A stretch of DNA of 64,000 bases from assembly GCF_004000765.1 (NCBI RefSeq), contig NZ_BILW01000013.1, positions 1 through 64,000 of the forward strand, read 5' to 3'. The translations under genes were made by a program, and so were the position numbers. Below the pieces are notes generated by a model that was not told the origin of the DNA, did no database searches, and worked only from the letters and a program-made list of their open reading frames with translations. The first letter of the stretch is position 1; each line of letters begins with the position of its first letter. This DNA is from Paenibacillus chondroitinus NBRC 15376 (GTDB taxonomy: Bacteria > Bacillota > Bacilli > Paenibacillales > NBRC-103111). This document shows, one piece after another, positions 52,464-61,231 of the stretch.

Positions 52464-53333
52464 ATGCTCAAGCCAGCTGTATACGGATTTCGAAACGACG
52501 ATACCTCCATCCTCACGCTCGATTCCATTGGATGGCAAATGATCAATAGCCCTGAATACAGTTTTAGCGGAGAAGAGCGCCCCGACTGCGGGCATGTCAT
52601 TTTTCAATATACGATTCGCGGACAAGGTTATCTTGAGTATGAACAGCAACGCTTCCCTTTGACGAAAGGAACAGGTTTTTTAGTGAAAGTGCCTAGCAGC
52701 CATAAATACTTTTACGGAGATCAAAAGGAACCATGGGAAATCATCTGGCTAAACTTGCGGGGAGAAGAGGCGAATCGGATATGGGATTACGTGATGGCGT
52801 TGGAGGGGCCCGTCATCCAGAGAGATTCGGAAACGCCTCTCATTCAGGGGCTTTGGAAATTAATGCGCATGGTCGCTGAAGATAAGGTCACCGACAAATA
52901 TCAACTCTCCCTCGGCGTATATGAATGGCTGCTCACACTCGTACAATCCAGCCGAGAAATGACAAAAGACGTTAGCGCAAGCTCGAGCACGCTCATTCAG
53001 ACAGCAAAAAAATACATGAGAGATCATTTTGCAGATCCGCTCACTTTGGATATGATCTCTGAGCATTGCGGAATTAATAAGCACTACCTCTGCAGGCTGT
53101 TTCAGCGGTCTGAGCAAGCCTCGCCGCTCGCCTACCTGAGGGATCGAAGAGTCGAGGCCGCCATCGCCCTTCTCCGAACCACTGACCTGCCAGTTCAGGA
53201 CATTGGCCAAACATGCGGCTTTGACAGTCCCAGCTACTTCGGCAAAATCTTCCGTCAATACATGCATATGACGCCAAAGGAATATCTGATGAAGAAGCTG
53301 GAGTTTCCTTATGACGCCATTTATTTGGAGTGA
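52464..53333 (+). CDS. AraC-family regulator with cupin sensor domain
   Basis: A 289-residue soluble regulator. An N-terminal AraC_binding cupin at residues 20-110 (GHVIFQYTIRGQGYLEY; LTKGTGFLVKVPSSHKYFYG) would bind a sugar. The C-terminal double helix-turn-helix is at residues 185-285 (LDMISEHCGINKHYLCRLF; VQDIGQTCGFDSPSYFGKIF). AAGGAG lies 9 nt before the ATG. The 115-bp divergent gap to the GH31 gene makes that gene the likely target. Its end overlaps the convergent barstar-like gene by 13 bp. Confidence 0.9.
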   Translation: MLKPAVYGFRNDDTSILTLDSIGWQMINSPEYSFSGEERPDCGHVIFQYTIRGQGYLEYEQQRFPLTKGTGFLVKVPSSHKYFYGDQKEPWEIIWLNLRGEEANRIWDYVMALEGPVIQRDSETPLIQGLWKLMRMVAEDKVTDKYQLSLGVYEWLLTLVQSSREMTKDVSASSSTLIQTAKKYMRDHFADPLTLDMISEHCGINKHYLCRLFQRSEQASPLAYLRDRRVEAAIALLRTTDLPVQDIGQTCGFDSPSYFGKIFRQYMHMTPKEYLMKKLEFPYDAIYLE

Positions 53334-54121
53334 TTAGGGGAAGTATCAAGAACCATAGTTACTTCCTTTGAAATTAGTAATTCTTTGATTCGCTGCAATT
53401 TTAACAGATCATTATTCTCAATTGTCTTTTGCTCTTTAAGTTCGTTAAAATCTGCATTCATAAGGTGAAGTGTGAAGGGGGGCGTAGCCCCGAAACCTCC
53501 ATAGAAACAGTCTTCAAGACTGTCTAGAGTAAAACCGTAGTACCCTCCTGGCCCATTCATTGCCTCACCGAGAGCACAATAAAATGAGAGCGGATCAACT
53601 ACATTTGTCATATCCAAGTAAAAGTGATTTTGCTCAACAAATCTAAATCTATTTTGGTTAAAGATAGAGTGTAGACGGATCACTTCCATCCAACCTTTTC
53701 TTTGCTTCTGCGTTAGAGCGACCCAATTATTAATAGTTAACGGTTTTGAAGTTACCCATTTATTCCAAATCTCTGAAGCATCAATAGATGGTGTTGTTGC
53801 AAAACCGCCAGATATTGTAAAATTAATCCTTTCCCGATTAGCAGCATCCTCTTTATTAAAGCGATATGGTTTTTCAGGAACGAAGAAATATTCTCCTATT
53901 ACGTCCTTCCCCTGGGAAAGTATGTGTATATGCATCCCGCTCATTCTAGATTTGGTAGTTAAACAGTGTTGAATATAAGTTTCTCTGAACTGTAAACCTA
54001 CAAACGTTATTTCATATATGTAGCAAGCGATTTTCTTGCGCCCATCTAGGAATCCAATAATATCGTTGCATTCTCCTATGATAAGATTATTTTCATCTTC
54101 TACAAGTAAATATTTATTCAT
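53321..54121 (-). CDS. Barstar-family protein with unknown N-terminal domain
   Basis: A 266-residue protein. The region of about residues 165-235 matches barstar: FYLDMTNVVDPLSFYCALGEAM, then GPGGYYGFTLDSLEDCFYGGFG and FTLHLMNAD. Barstar domains inhibit barnase-type RNases and occur as immunity proteins of toxin systems. The first 155 residues are unrecognised. The start follows GGAGG. It lies 36 bp after the SUKH gene on the same strand, so the two may form one immunity operon. No toxin gene is seen nearby. Confidence 0.78.
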   Translation of the reverse strand: MNKYLLVEDENNLIIGECNDIIGFLDGRKKIACYIYEITFVGLQFRETYIQHCLTTKSRMSGMHIHILSQGKDVIGEYFFVPEKPYRFNKEDAANRERINFTISGGFATTPSIDASEIWNKWVTSKPLTINNWVALTQKQRKGWMEVIRLHSIFNQNRFRFVEQNHFYLDMTNVVDPLSFYCALGEAMNGPGGYYGFTLDSLEDCFYGGFGATPPFTLHLMNADFNELKEQKTIENNDLLKLQRIKELLISKEVTMVLDTSPNHSK

Positions 54122-54157
54122 GAAAGCCTCCGAAACTATTTTAAAAAACGCAGTTTA

Positions 54158-55489
54158 TTAGATGATTTTTTCAACATTATCAATGATATTTTTTATAATC
54201 GACTTTTTGTTGTTAAGTGTCTCGGAATCATGAATTCTCATTAAAAAATCTATAAACTTTTCCCTGCTCGGAACCCCATAGACCTTTAATTGCATGAGAT
54301 CATATGGTTTCTTTCGTTCACGAATCATTTCGTCTAACGCATGAATCAGTGTTAACTGATGTCGAGTTTCCATTTCTGACCACTTATTAATGTCTTCCCA
54401 TGTCGGTGATGAAAATGCAAATAATTCAGACCAACCATTCGTGGCAGGTAGTCGACCATTCTTCTCAAGCCAAGTTATTACGCGATTGGATTGGAATACT
54501 GACAAATGCTTTAATGCGTCATAGGGATTAACCACAGTTTCTGATATCCCCTCTAAGTATTCGATAACTAACTGGTAGCCTTCCTCAAATGGCAAACACC
54601 TAGCGGTTAAATACGATCTGTCAGCAGGATCCAAATAACTTGACTCTACCCATTGCTCTCTGACCCATGCTTCAGCGTTGTTTTTAACTACCTCTCCTAT
54701 TATTAAACATAAGACTTTTGATTCTTTTGCATGATAATTAGGCAGTCGTTTTAGTACATTTTCAAGAATTTCCGAGTGATTGAATTGACGAAGTGCGTTT
54801 GCTTCTCTTGCCTTGACTTCCCCATGGTACAAAATATATTGGAATAAGGATTCAAGTGATTGACTGGCATCTTCAAAACGCAAGCTCTGAAATGTATGGA
54901 ACCATTTCTTCCAACGCTCTGCTTTTTCCGATTTAGTTTCAATCCCATGGTGGCCTAGAAAATCTTCATATTGCCATATCTCTGCACCAATACAACTAAG
55001 TTCTGTCATTTTATTAAGATATTCCATAAACGAAGCAGCTATAGGAATAACATTGTCTGTCTCATGATCCCAGTAGACAATAGGAGGATTAGAATCATTA
55101 CTCAAATCTAAAGCTAAATAATCACCATTCCTGACTTGAAAAAAAGTAAGCTTCCCCTTCAAGTTAATCGCGTAATCTTCCGTCGAATCTTCTCCCCAAT
55201 ATTCCAACCCATCCAGACTCCAGCCGATTTCCCCACTAAATATTTCTCTAAATTCCTGCGGGAGTATAGCTTCTTCGGGGAACGACCATCTCAAATAAAG
55301 CTGTTTTGAATTTTCTAGAAGCACTTTCTTAAACTCACTTGGGATATTGATTCCTAAGGTAGACTCTTTATCTTTGATTTCCAAATCGCTTGCGGGTTTA
55401 CTCTTAGTAAGTTCGATTATTTTACCACCATTGTTTTTTATCTTCTCTAATATTGAAGACCATTTTTCGATCAGTCTATCGACAACCAT
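54158..55489 (-). CDS. SMI1/KNR4 (SUKH) domain protein, long form
   Basis: A 443-residue protein. Residues 25-155 resemble the SUKH fold: IKDKESTLGINIPSEFKKVLLENSKQL at the N-terminus and FFQVRNGDYLALDLSNDSNPPIVYWDHE near residue 120. About 290 further residues of mostly helical sequence follow with no recognised family. SUKH proteins are common immunity proteins against secreted nuclease toxins. The gene is clearly AT-rich compared with the metabolic genes to its left, a sign of separate origin. AGGAGG precedes the ATG. Confidence 0.78.
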   Translation of the reverse strand: MVVDRLIEKWSSILEKIKNNGGKIIELTKSKPASDLEIKDKESTLGINIPSEFKKVLLENSKQLYLRWSFPEEAILPQEFREIFSGEIGWSLDGLEYWGEDSTEDYAINLKGKLTFFQVRNGDYLALDLSNDSNPPIVYWDHETDNVIPIAASFMEYLNKMTELSCIGAEIWQYEDFLGHHGIETKSEKAERWKKWFHTFQSLRFEDASQSLESLFQYILYHGEVKAREANALRQFNHSEILENVLKRLPNYHAKESKVLCLIIGEVVKNNAEAWVREQWVESSYLDPADRSYLTARCLPFEEGYQLVIEYLEGISETVVNPYDALKHLSVFQSNRVITWLEKNGRLPATNGWSELFAFSSPTWEDINKWSEMETRHQLTLIHALDEMIRERKKPYDLMQLKVYGVPSREKFIDFLMRIHDSETLNNKKSIIKNIIDNVEKII

Positions 55490-55590
55490 ATTTACCTCCT
55501 GTTACATGAATGACAAAGGGAACAGTTGCACGGCGATCTGCTCCCGTTACGGCAACGGATCCAATTGGGTCTTTTTGCCTTCTCTTGTTG

Positions 55591-56151
55591 TTAGCTATTC
55601 GATCCCATTTCGTGTATGGCAGTTCTGAAATATTTCCCTACCTTCTCAAGCTCATTCATTACGAACTTAATTTTTTCTTCTTCTTTAAACCAGTTATCTT
55701 TTGAAGTCCCTGTTTTGTCGATTACTGGGCTTACATAAAAAACAGTCTCTTTTGGAAAAACAAATTGATACGTTAAAAGTGCTCTACGAGCGTGATAATT
55801 TTTACAGACTAGAATAACGTGTTTGGGGTGAATTCCTTGTTGTTGTAATACTTCCAGTGATAAACGTGCATTTTCAAAGGTATTCGTTGCTTGATCTTCT
55901 TTTAATATTGATTCCGAAGGTACTCCTAGTGACAGTCCAACATTTCTCAGGTATTCCCATTCCGTTGTTTCAACATGCGGAGTGGATCCGCCTGAAGGTA
56001 ATATACATGGAGCGATGCCTTGATGATATAACATTGCAGCCCTTTCCATTAGTTGAGGATGGCTAGAACCTGGTATTAAAATAACATCTGATTGAGCAAG
56101 CTCCGTTTCGAAAAACATAAAATCGCTAATGCAGTCGAATGGAAAAGGCAT
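55591..56151 (-). CDS. YdcF/DUF218 family protein
   Basis: About 186 residues. It shows DVILIPGSSHPQLMERAAMLYHQGIAPCILPSGG, then EDQATNTFENARLS and VILVCKNYHARRALLTYQFVFP, the order of motifs in the DUF218 domain. The family binds nucleotide-like ligands (E. coli YdcF binds S-adenosylmethionine) and has no firm function. No membrane segment. The ATG follows GGGGGGA and lies 10 bp after the gene at 56162-56590, so the two are co-transcribed. Confidence 0.8.
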   Translation of the reverse strand: MPFPFDCISDFMFFETELAQSDVILIPGSSHPQLMERAAMLYHQGIAPCILPSGGSTPHVETTEWEYLRNVGLSLGVPSESILKEDQATNTFENARLSLEVLQQQGIHPKHVILVCKNYHARRALLTYQFVFPKETVFYVSPVIDKTGTSKDNWFKEEEKIKFVMNELEKVGKYFRTAIHEMGSNS

Positions 56152-56161
56152 AAAATCCCCC

Positions 56162-56590
56162 CTAAACATGAGTATCATCATATCCGTAATAGAATGTCAT
56201 TTCCCAAAGACAATGAGCGATAAAGCTTTCTTTTGACATAGTAATTAAAGAATTCTCGTCAATAAAATAACCCAGCCATTGATTAAATTTGCTTCCTGCT
56301 ATAGAGTAGCCAATCCATTCATCGTCCTTACCGCAAACGTCAAAGAGAAGTAAACCATCATCTTCATTATACTTTTCAATCCTAACCGATTCTCCATTAC
56401 TATCATCTTGAAAAACATTTATATAAATGTACATGCAAGTTGCATTATCTGCAGGTAAAGTCATACTCAGTTTTTCATACAAGGAACCGAATTTTTCCAA
56501 TCTATCTACTTTATCAGGATAATGGATAACAAACTTTTCCCATACCTTTGAAAAGTCAATCGAAGTAATTAAGTCTTTGAACGTCCGCAT
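56162..56590 (-). CDS. Uncharacterised small protein, DUF6557-like
   Basis: A 142-residue acidic soluble protein. It opens LITSIDFSKVWEKFVIHYPD and ends with FIAHCLWEMTFYYGY. This start and end are features of a small uncharacterised Firmicute family, most likely DUF6557; the name is from memory of the pattern. TTGGAG lies before the ATG. In the AT-rich island with barstar-like and SUKH genes, so an immunity or accessory role is possible, but nothing shows it directly. Confidence 0.6.
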   Translation of the reverse strand: MRTFKDLITSIDFSKVWEKFVIHYPDKVDRLEKFGSLYEKLSMTLPADNATCMYIYINVFQDDSNGESVRIEKYNEDDGLLLFDVCGKDDEWIGYSIAGSKFNQWLGYFIDENSLITMSKESFIAHCLWEMTFYYGYDDTHV

Positions 56591-56754
56591 ATTTACTCCA
56601 ATCTATGTTTTTTACGTCTTACTAACCGAATAACAAAATCAATGATAATCCCAATCAAAAAGAATGAAAAAAAATGTATAAGGTAGGCAAGATAATTCAA
56701 CCTGATACTTGAACTATCAGCAGCTAGTTTTACGCTCCAGCGATTTCACCTCCA

Positions 56755-57423
56755 TTACCAAATAAAAGGGATTAAATGATAACGGATCTTCTTACAGTAC
56801 TCTTCATACCCTGCTAACTCCTTTAATAATATTTTTTCTTCATTTAACAGCCTCAGCACAATAAAAATAATGATTGAAATTGAGGGAATCAATGCCCAAA
56901 TTGAACCTAATGCAAGAGGGCTGAACAGGATAATGGATATTGCCCCTGTATACATCGGATGCCGCACCAAGGCATAAGGGCCTGTTGATATCACTTGCTG
57001 ATTCTCACTCACTTCAATTATGGCAGATGTAAAAGAATTCTCTTTAAAAACAAAAAAGACAATGATAAAACCTAGCAAAACGAAGAAATCTGCAACGAAT
57101 ACAAGATACGAAGGTACATCTGACCAACTAAATCTATAATCTAAACCTGGAAGAACTAACAATCCAATAAAAAATATGGCGCCAGAAACGGATTGGAAAA
57201 TTTTTTGTTCCTTTTCTACTTCTTTAGCATGAACTCTTCGTTCTATGAGCTCAGGATCTCTTTTCAAGAAATAAATATTGATGTACATCGTTGATCCAAA
57301 AAAGATGGCAAAATAAATCCACGCTTCAGAGAAATGTAAAGACCCCGCGGGTAAAAATAAAAATCCAAAAAAAACGATTGCAAACAAGATCGTTCTCATA
57401 TAAACGTTCTTCTTTAACACCAC
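56755..57423 (-). CDS. Isoprenylcysteine carboxyl methyltransferase-family membrane protein
   Basis: A 222-residue protein with five or six membrane helices. The C-terminal motif GPYALVRHPMYTGAI followed by LLNEEKILLKELAGYEEYCKKIRY is the SAM-binding signature of the ICMT/PEMT-type membrane methyltransferases. The bacterial substrate is unknown (lipid or small molecule). GTG start after GGAGG; a second GTG follows directly. Monocistronic and AT-rich. Confidence 0.82.
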   Translation of the reverse strand: MVLKKNVYMRTILFAIVFFGFLFLPAGSLHFSEAWIYFAIFFGSTMYINIYFLKRDPELIERRVHAKEVEKEQKIFQSVSGAIFFIGLLVLPGLDYRFSWSDVPSYLVFVADFFVLLGFIIVFFVFKENSFTSAIIEVSENQQVISTGPYALVRHPMYTGAISIILFSPLALGSIWALIPSISIIIFIVLRLLNEEKILLKELAGYEEYCKKIRYHLIPFIW

Positions 57424-57601
57424 AACACCTCCAAAGTTCTCAAATCGTGTTTAAATATAGATATTCGGTTATTGGGTTTATTTCCCTTTATTTGCATACT
57501 ATTCTCTCTATGAAACAATGAGAAATTGATCTTTTCTACGCAGTAGGGTAAAATTTCCGATAAAGCGCTTTCAATATTTTCGTGAAAAGGATGGGATCTA
57601 C

Positions 57602-58267
57602 ATGATGGGATTCGAATATTTACTTCAAGTGATGATTGCCGGAATTTGCGGACTATTCATTGGATATGAGCGTAAAAACAGAATGAAAGAAGCCGGGATT
57701 AGAACTCATTTTGTTGTTGCTATCGGTGCTTCTTTAATGATGTTAGTTTCAAAATATGGCTTTTATGATGAACTAGGACAAACTGGCATAGCACTTGATC
57801 CATCAAGGATAGCAGCCCAGGTTGTAAGTGGTGTAGGCTTTTTAGGAGCAGGCATGATCTTTATGCAGCGTCATACGGTCAAAGGTCTTACCACAGCAGC
57901 AGGAATCTGGGCAACAGCAGGCATCGGGATGGCGATTGGATCCGGCTTATATGTTTTGGGAATCGGGGTTACTGTTTTAATTCTTATTGCTCAAATCGTG
58001 CTACACAGACGTTTCACTTGGCTGGCTGCGCCTAAATCAGAGCACCTGATCATACGTATCATCGACGAAGCAGGTTCTTTAGAAAATATGCAAAAAACAC
58101 TGAAAGAAAAAAATATCAGGATCGTAAATTTTCAAAGTGAGAAATTAAGGGGAACCTCCGAAATTCTTTTGGATCTTACGATTAAGCTGCCTGCGGAATT
58201 AGATTTTGAACAAATGATTTCCCTCTTTCACAACATCTCCTTCGTTAATGCCGTTGAAGTCCAGTAA
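57602..58267 (+). CDS. MgtC/SapB-family membrane protein
   Basis: A 221-residue protein. The N-terminal MgtC domain (residues 5-145) has four or five helices with GLFIGYERKNRMKEAGIRTH and VVSGVGFLGAGMIF, and TVKGLTTAAGIWATAGIGMAIG. The C-terminal 70 residues form an ACT-like soluble domain. MgtC proteins are linked to growth at low magnesium and to control of ATP synthase. AAAAGGATGGGATCT gives the ribosome binding site. Alone, with a strong terminator behind. Confidence 0.88.
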   Translation: MMGFEYLLQVMIAGICGLFIGYERKNRMKEAGIRTHFVVAIGASLMMLVSKYGFYDELGQTGIALDPSRIAAQVVSGVGFLGAGMIFMQRHTVKGLTTAAGIWATAGIGMAIGSGLYVLGIGVTVLILIAQIVLHRRFTWLAAPKSEHLIIRIIDEAGSLENMQKTLKEKNIRIVNFQSEKLRGTSEILLDLTIKLPAELDFEQMISLFHNISFVNAVEVQ

Positions 58268-58270
58268 TGC

Positions 58271-58307
58271 AGAGACCGGAACCCCTGCGGGTCCCGGTCT
58301 CTTTATT
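58271..58307 (+). terminator. Strong terminator after mgtC
   Basis: AGAGACCGGaACCC pairs with GGGTcCCGGTCTCT (one mismatch) over a CTGC loop, followed by TTTATTA. The core is nearly identical to the hairpin at 45821-45842. Confidence 0.85.
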
Positions 58308-59625
58308 AGTTCGCTAGAATATCGTTTATCTTCTTCTCTAACGAAATTAAACCTTCCTCCGGGTCCAATCCGCCCAAAATAATGCTTTGCAGATCCTCCG
58401 ACAACGTTGTGAAGATCGTCGCGTATTTATCCGTTTTCGGCGCAAATTTAACTTGGCGCTGAGCTTCAATAAAGATATCCCGGTAGGGCATCTGCTGATA
58501 GGCCTGACTTTGCACGACAGCCCGATTGGCGGGAACATGCCCCGCTTGCCCCCAGAGGGTGCTGCCTACTTCAGAAAAATAGGTCATGAAGGCCATCGCC
58601 GCCTTCTGTTTCTCTTTGGTTACGTAACTCGGTACGACCAGTGTATGCGAGCTGCCCCAATGGACCGGGCTGCCGAATATAGGCGGAAGCGGCGCAACGC
58701 CGACCCGCAGCGATTTTTCGCTCAAGTGATGCCCAGCTTCCCAAACACCTCCGAACCATAACGCCGCTTTTCCATTGTGAAAAGAGTCCCATGGCGTTTT
58801 GTCATTCAAATCCGCCAGACGCTTCGCGTAAAGCAGTTGATAAAATTTCAACACCTGCAAAGCTTTGTCATTATGTATCGCGGCTTTGGAAAGATCAGGC
58901 GTCAGCAGATCACCGCCAGCCTCATAATACAAGTTCAGAAAAGGTTCCTGAAAATAAGGTGTATTCACCGCAATGGGCTGAACCCCCGGCACTTTCGCCT
59001 GAATTTGCGTCAACATCTGAATAAAGCCTTCCGGCGATGTTTTGCCGAGCTTAAGGGTCTCATCCTCATTCAGTAGATCTGCTTGTTTCAGAATCTCTTT
59101 ATTGTAGTAAAGAACATGAAAATGCGTATCCAGCGGAATTGCATATGGCTTTCCGTTAAAGCTTACGCTTCGTACATTAGAACTCTCAATTTCATCAAAA
59201 TGGAAACCACTTCCATTAGCCAAGGCATCCAATGCTAGTATTTGTTTGGCTTTGATAAAAGGAGAAATGCGATCAACGTGCGCCACGGCGACGTCCGGCC
59301 CTTTTCCTGAAGAGAGCGCCGTGCTTAGTTTTACATAATATTCATTGGACTCCAACCTAAGCTGCTTTACAAAAACCGATTTCTGCGAGGTATTAAAGCT
59401 CCTAATAATCTGCTCGACATAATCGCCTTCACCGCCCCCAAATGGATTCCAAAAGGAAATTTCGACTGGAGGCATGTCCCCTTGCGTCACCGATTTCTCC
59501 TTGGCCAATTGCGGCGCATTGGTTTCTAACGCATTCGAGCATCCTGTGAAAGTCAGGTAAGTCAGGGCGATCCCCCCTATGCACAAAGCACGCAAGAACC
59601 GCCCCTTGTTTCTATGATTTAGCAT
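58306..59625 (-). CDS. Sugar-binding lipoprotein (solute-binding protein family 1), third transporter
   Basis: About 439 residues. Lipoprotein signal with lipobox FTGC near residue 28, then VEISFWNPFGGGEGDYVEQIIRSFN, GKPYAIPLDTHFHVLYYNKEIL and the usual family 1 layout. The ATG lies 6 nt after AGGGGG. Last gene of an operon whose order is permease, permease, histidine kinase, response regulator, binding protein. The ligand is unknown. Confidence 0.88.
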   Translation of the reverse strand: MLNHRNKGRFLRALCIGGIALTYLTFTGCSNALETNAPQLAKEKSVTQGDMPPVEISFWNPFGGGEGDYVEQIIRSFNTSQKSVFVKQLRLESNEYYVKLSTALSSGKGPDVAVAHVDRISPFIKAKQILALDALANGSGFHFDEIESSNVRSVSFNGKPYAIPLDTHFHVLYYNKEILKQADLLNEDETLKLGKTSPEGFIQMLTQIQAKVPGVQPIAVNTPYFQEPFLNLYYEAGGDLLTPDLSKAAIHNDKALQVLKFYQLLYAKRLADLNDKTPWDSFHNGKAALWFGGVWEAGHHLSEKSLRVGVAPLPPIFGSPVHWGSSHTLVVPSYVTKEKQKAAMAFMTYFSEVGSTLWGQAGHVPANRAVVQSQAYQQMPYRDIFIEAQRQVKFAPKTDKYATIFTTLSEDLQSIILGGLDPEEGLISLEKKINDILAN

Positions 59626-59654
59626 AACATTCCCCCTGATATGACATCTCACCT

Positions 59655-61220
59655 CTATCTCTTAGCGCGAGTTCTATACTCCGATGGAGAAACACCGACA
59701 TTTTTTTTAAACACTTTGGAAAAATATTTCGGATCGGCAATACCTACCAGATGACCGATATCTGCCGTCTTCAGCTCCCCTGTGAGTAAAGATTTCGCCT
59801 TTTCAATGCGAATGCGTGTCAAATATTCCAGGAAGCTTTCGCCCATCTCCTTTTTAAACAAATTGGCAAAATAGTTTTTGCTCAAATGGACAATATTCGA
59901 GATCGATTGAAGCGAAATTTCCTGCTGATAATACTGCTGAATATACTGCGTGGCTTTGATGATGCTGTTTCGGTCACTGTTATATATCTGAATCATATGC
60001 TGAAGCAGCTCTTGATAAGCTCCCATAAACCAGGTTTTGCTCTGATCTAGTGTTTCCAGTTTGGATAACTCGTCAAAATATTGCTTTTTCAATTGCATGA
60101 TACTCATCTGATCGCTGGATACATCGGACCATAACGTCGTCAGCATAATCAAAAGCTCCAGAGAAATAATTTGCACAATGTCATAATCCTTGCGGGCATC
60201 CAACTGCTCGAATAGCTCTTCCAAATAGGTCTGTAATTCCTTGGTTTGAAAAGCATACACCATCGAATGAATATGGTTTGTGCTTATTTTTATCGGCTCT
60301 CCTGCTGGGTTCATTCCCGGCACATAATCGGTGCCATAGGCGATCACTTTGCCGCTGCCGACGAACATTTTAAACTTAACAGCCGCTCTTGCTTGCTCGT
60401 ACGCGGTATGCAGCTCGGTTAATTCTTGAAATTCTCCGCTAATTCCAGCGGTGAAACACAGGCCATAAGTGGCATCAAGCCGAGTTAGACATGCCTCCGC
60501 TGCCTCACGGGCAGCCTTTTGGCCCTGCCGATGGGGCATGCCGGTCAACAGCAGCACATTCATTTCCCCTTGCCGATCGGGGAACACCTCATAAGCAAGC
60601 TCCCGGGCTTGCAGCTCGCTATCTAATACCTTACGCAGAGCAGATTGTTCCTCCGCGACATTCACATTCGTCGCATCCTTACCCATGTGAAGCAAATAAA
60701 AGGGAGCGTATCCTGTATTTCCAAAGTTGCTCTGGAGACTGCTGATATCTCGCTGAGCCCCCTCGACAAGCTCCTGTAGAAGCTTCTCCTTCCACAACGG
60801 CTCCACGGCTGGTTCTTCATGGATCGCTCCGGTTGGTGAAGTGATTTCTATGGCTTCCTTGACCTTCAGCAAAGCTTGCTCAAAATCTCGTGGCATCATA
60901 TCCGATTTAATTAAGTACTCCGAAACGCCGTTGCGAATCGCTTCCTTGGCATACCCGAAGTCCTCGATATTGCTGAGGATCAGAATTTTCATGTGAGGGT
61001 TTATTTTACGCACCTCTGAAATGAGGGCAATTCCGTCCATGAGCGGCATTTTAATATCGGTAATCAGGATGTCCGGCATTTCCTTGCTCATGAGTTCTAA
61101 TGCTTCTTGGCCGTTAGAAGCCTCTCCCATAACGATTAAGCCAAGTTTTTCCCAATCGATCATCGAACGAATGCCAAACCTAACGATATATTCATCTTCT
61201 ACAATAATGACTCGAAACAT
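59655..61220 (-). CDS. AraC-type response regulator (YesN family)
   Basis: About 521 residues. Receiver domain 1-120 with VEDE, the phosphorylated Asp in DILITDIKMPLMDG and Lys in YLIKSD. A long middle region (VREFQELTELHTAYEQARAAVKFKM type) is the putative sensor/linker. C-terminal AraC domain (LQSISNIVHLSKNYFANLFKKEMG; TADIGHLVGIADPKYFSKVF). AGGAGG 7 nt before the ATG. Partner of the kinase 11 bp upstream; probably activates this transporter operon. Confidence 0.92.
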   Translation of the reverse strand: MFRVIIVEDEYIVRFGIRSMIDWEKLGLIVMGEASNGQEALELMSKEMPDILITDIKMPLMDGIALISEVRKINPHMKILILSNIEDFGYAKEAIRNGVSEYLIKSDMMPRDFEQALLKVKEAIEITSPTGAIHEEPAVEPLWKEKLLQELVEGAQRDISSLQSNFGNTGYAPFYLLHMGKDATNVNVAEEQSALRKVLDSELQARELAYEVFPDRQGEMNVLLLTGMPHRQGQKAAREAAEACLTRLDATYGLCFTAGISGEFQELTELHTAYEQARAAVKFKMFVGSGKVIAYGTDYVPGMNPAGEPIKISTNHIHSMVYAFQTKELQTYLEELFEQLDARKDYDIVQIISLELLIMLTTLWSDVSSDQMSIMQLKKQYFDELSKLETLDQSKTWFMGAYQELLQHMIQIYNSDRNSIIKATQYIQQYYQQEISLQSISNIVHLSKNYFANLFKKEMGESFLEYLTRIRIEKAKSLLTGELKTADIGHLVGIADPKYFSKVFKKNVGVSPSEYRTRAKR

Positions 61221-61231
61221 GTTATTTCCTC

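Noticed and set aside
53321..57423. A complete toxin-immunity or defence system
   Set aside because: Only immunity-type and accessory genes were found. No nuclease, LXG or RHS toxin, secretion signal or other effector is present in the interval.
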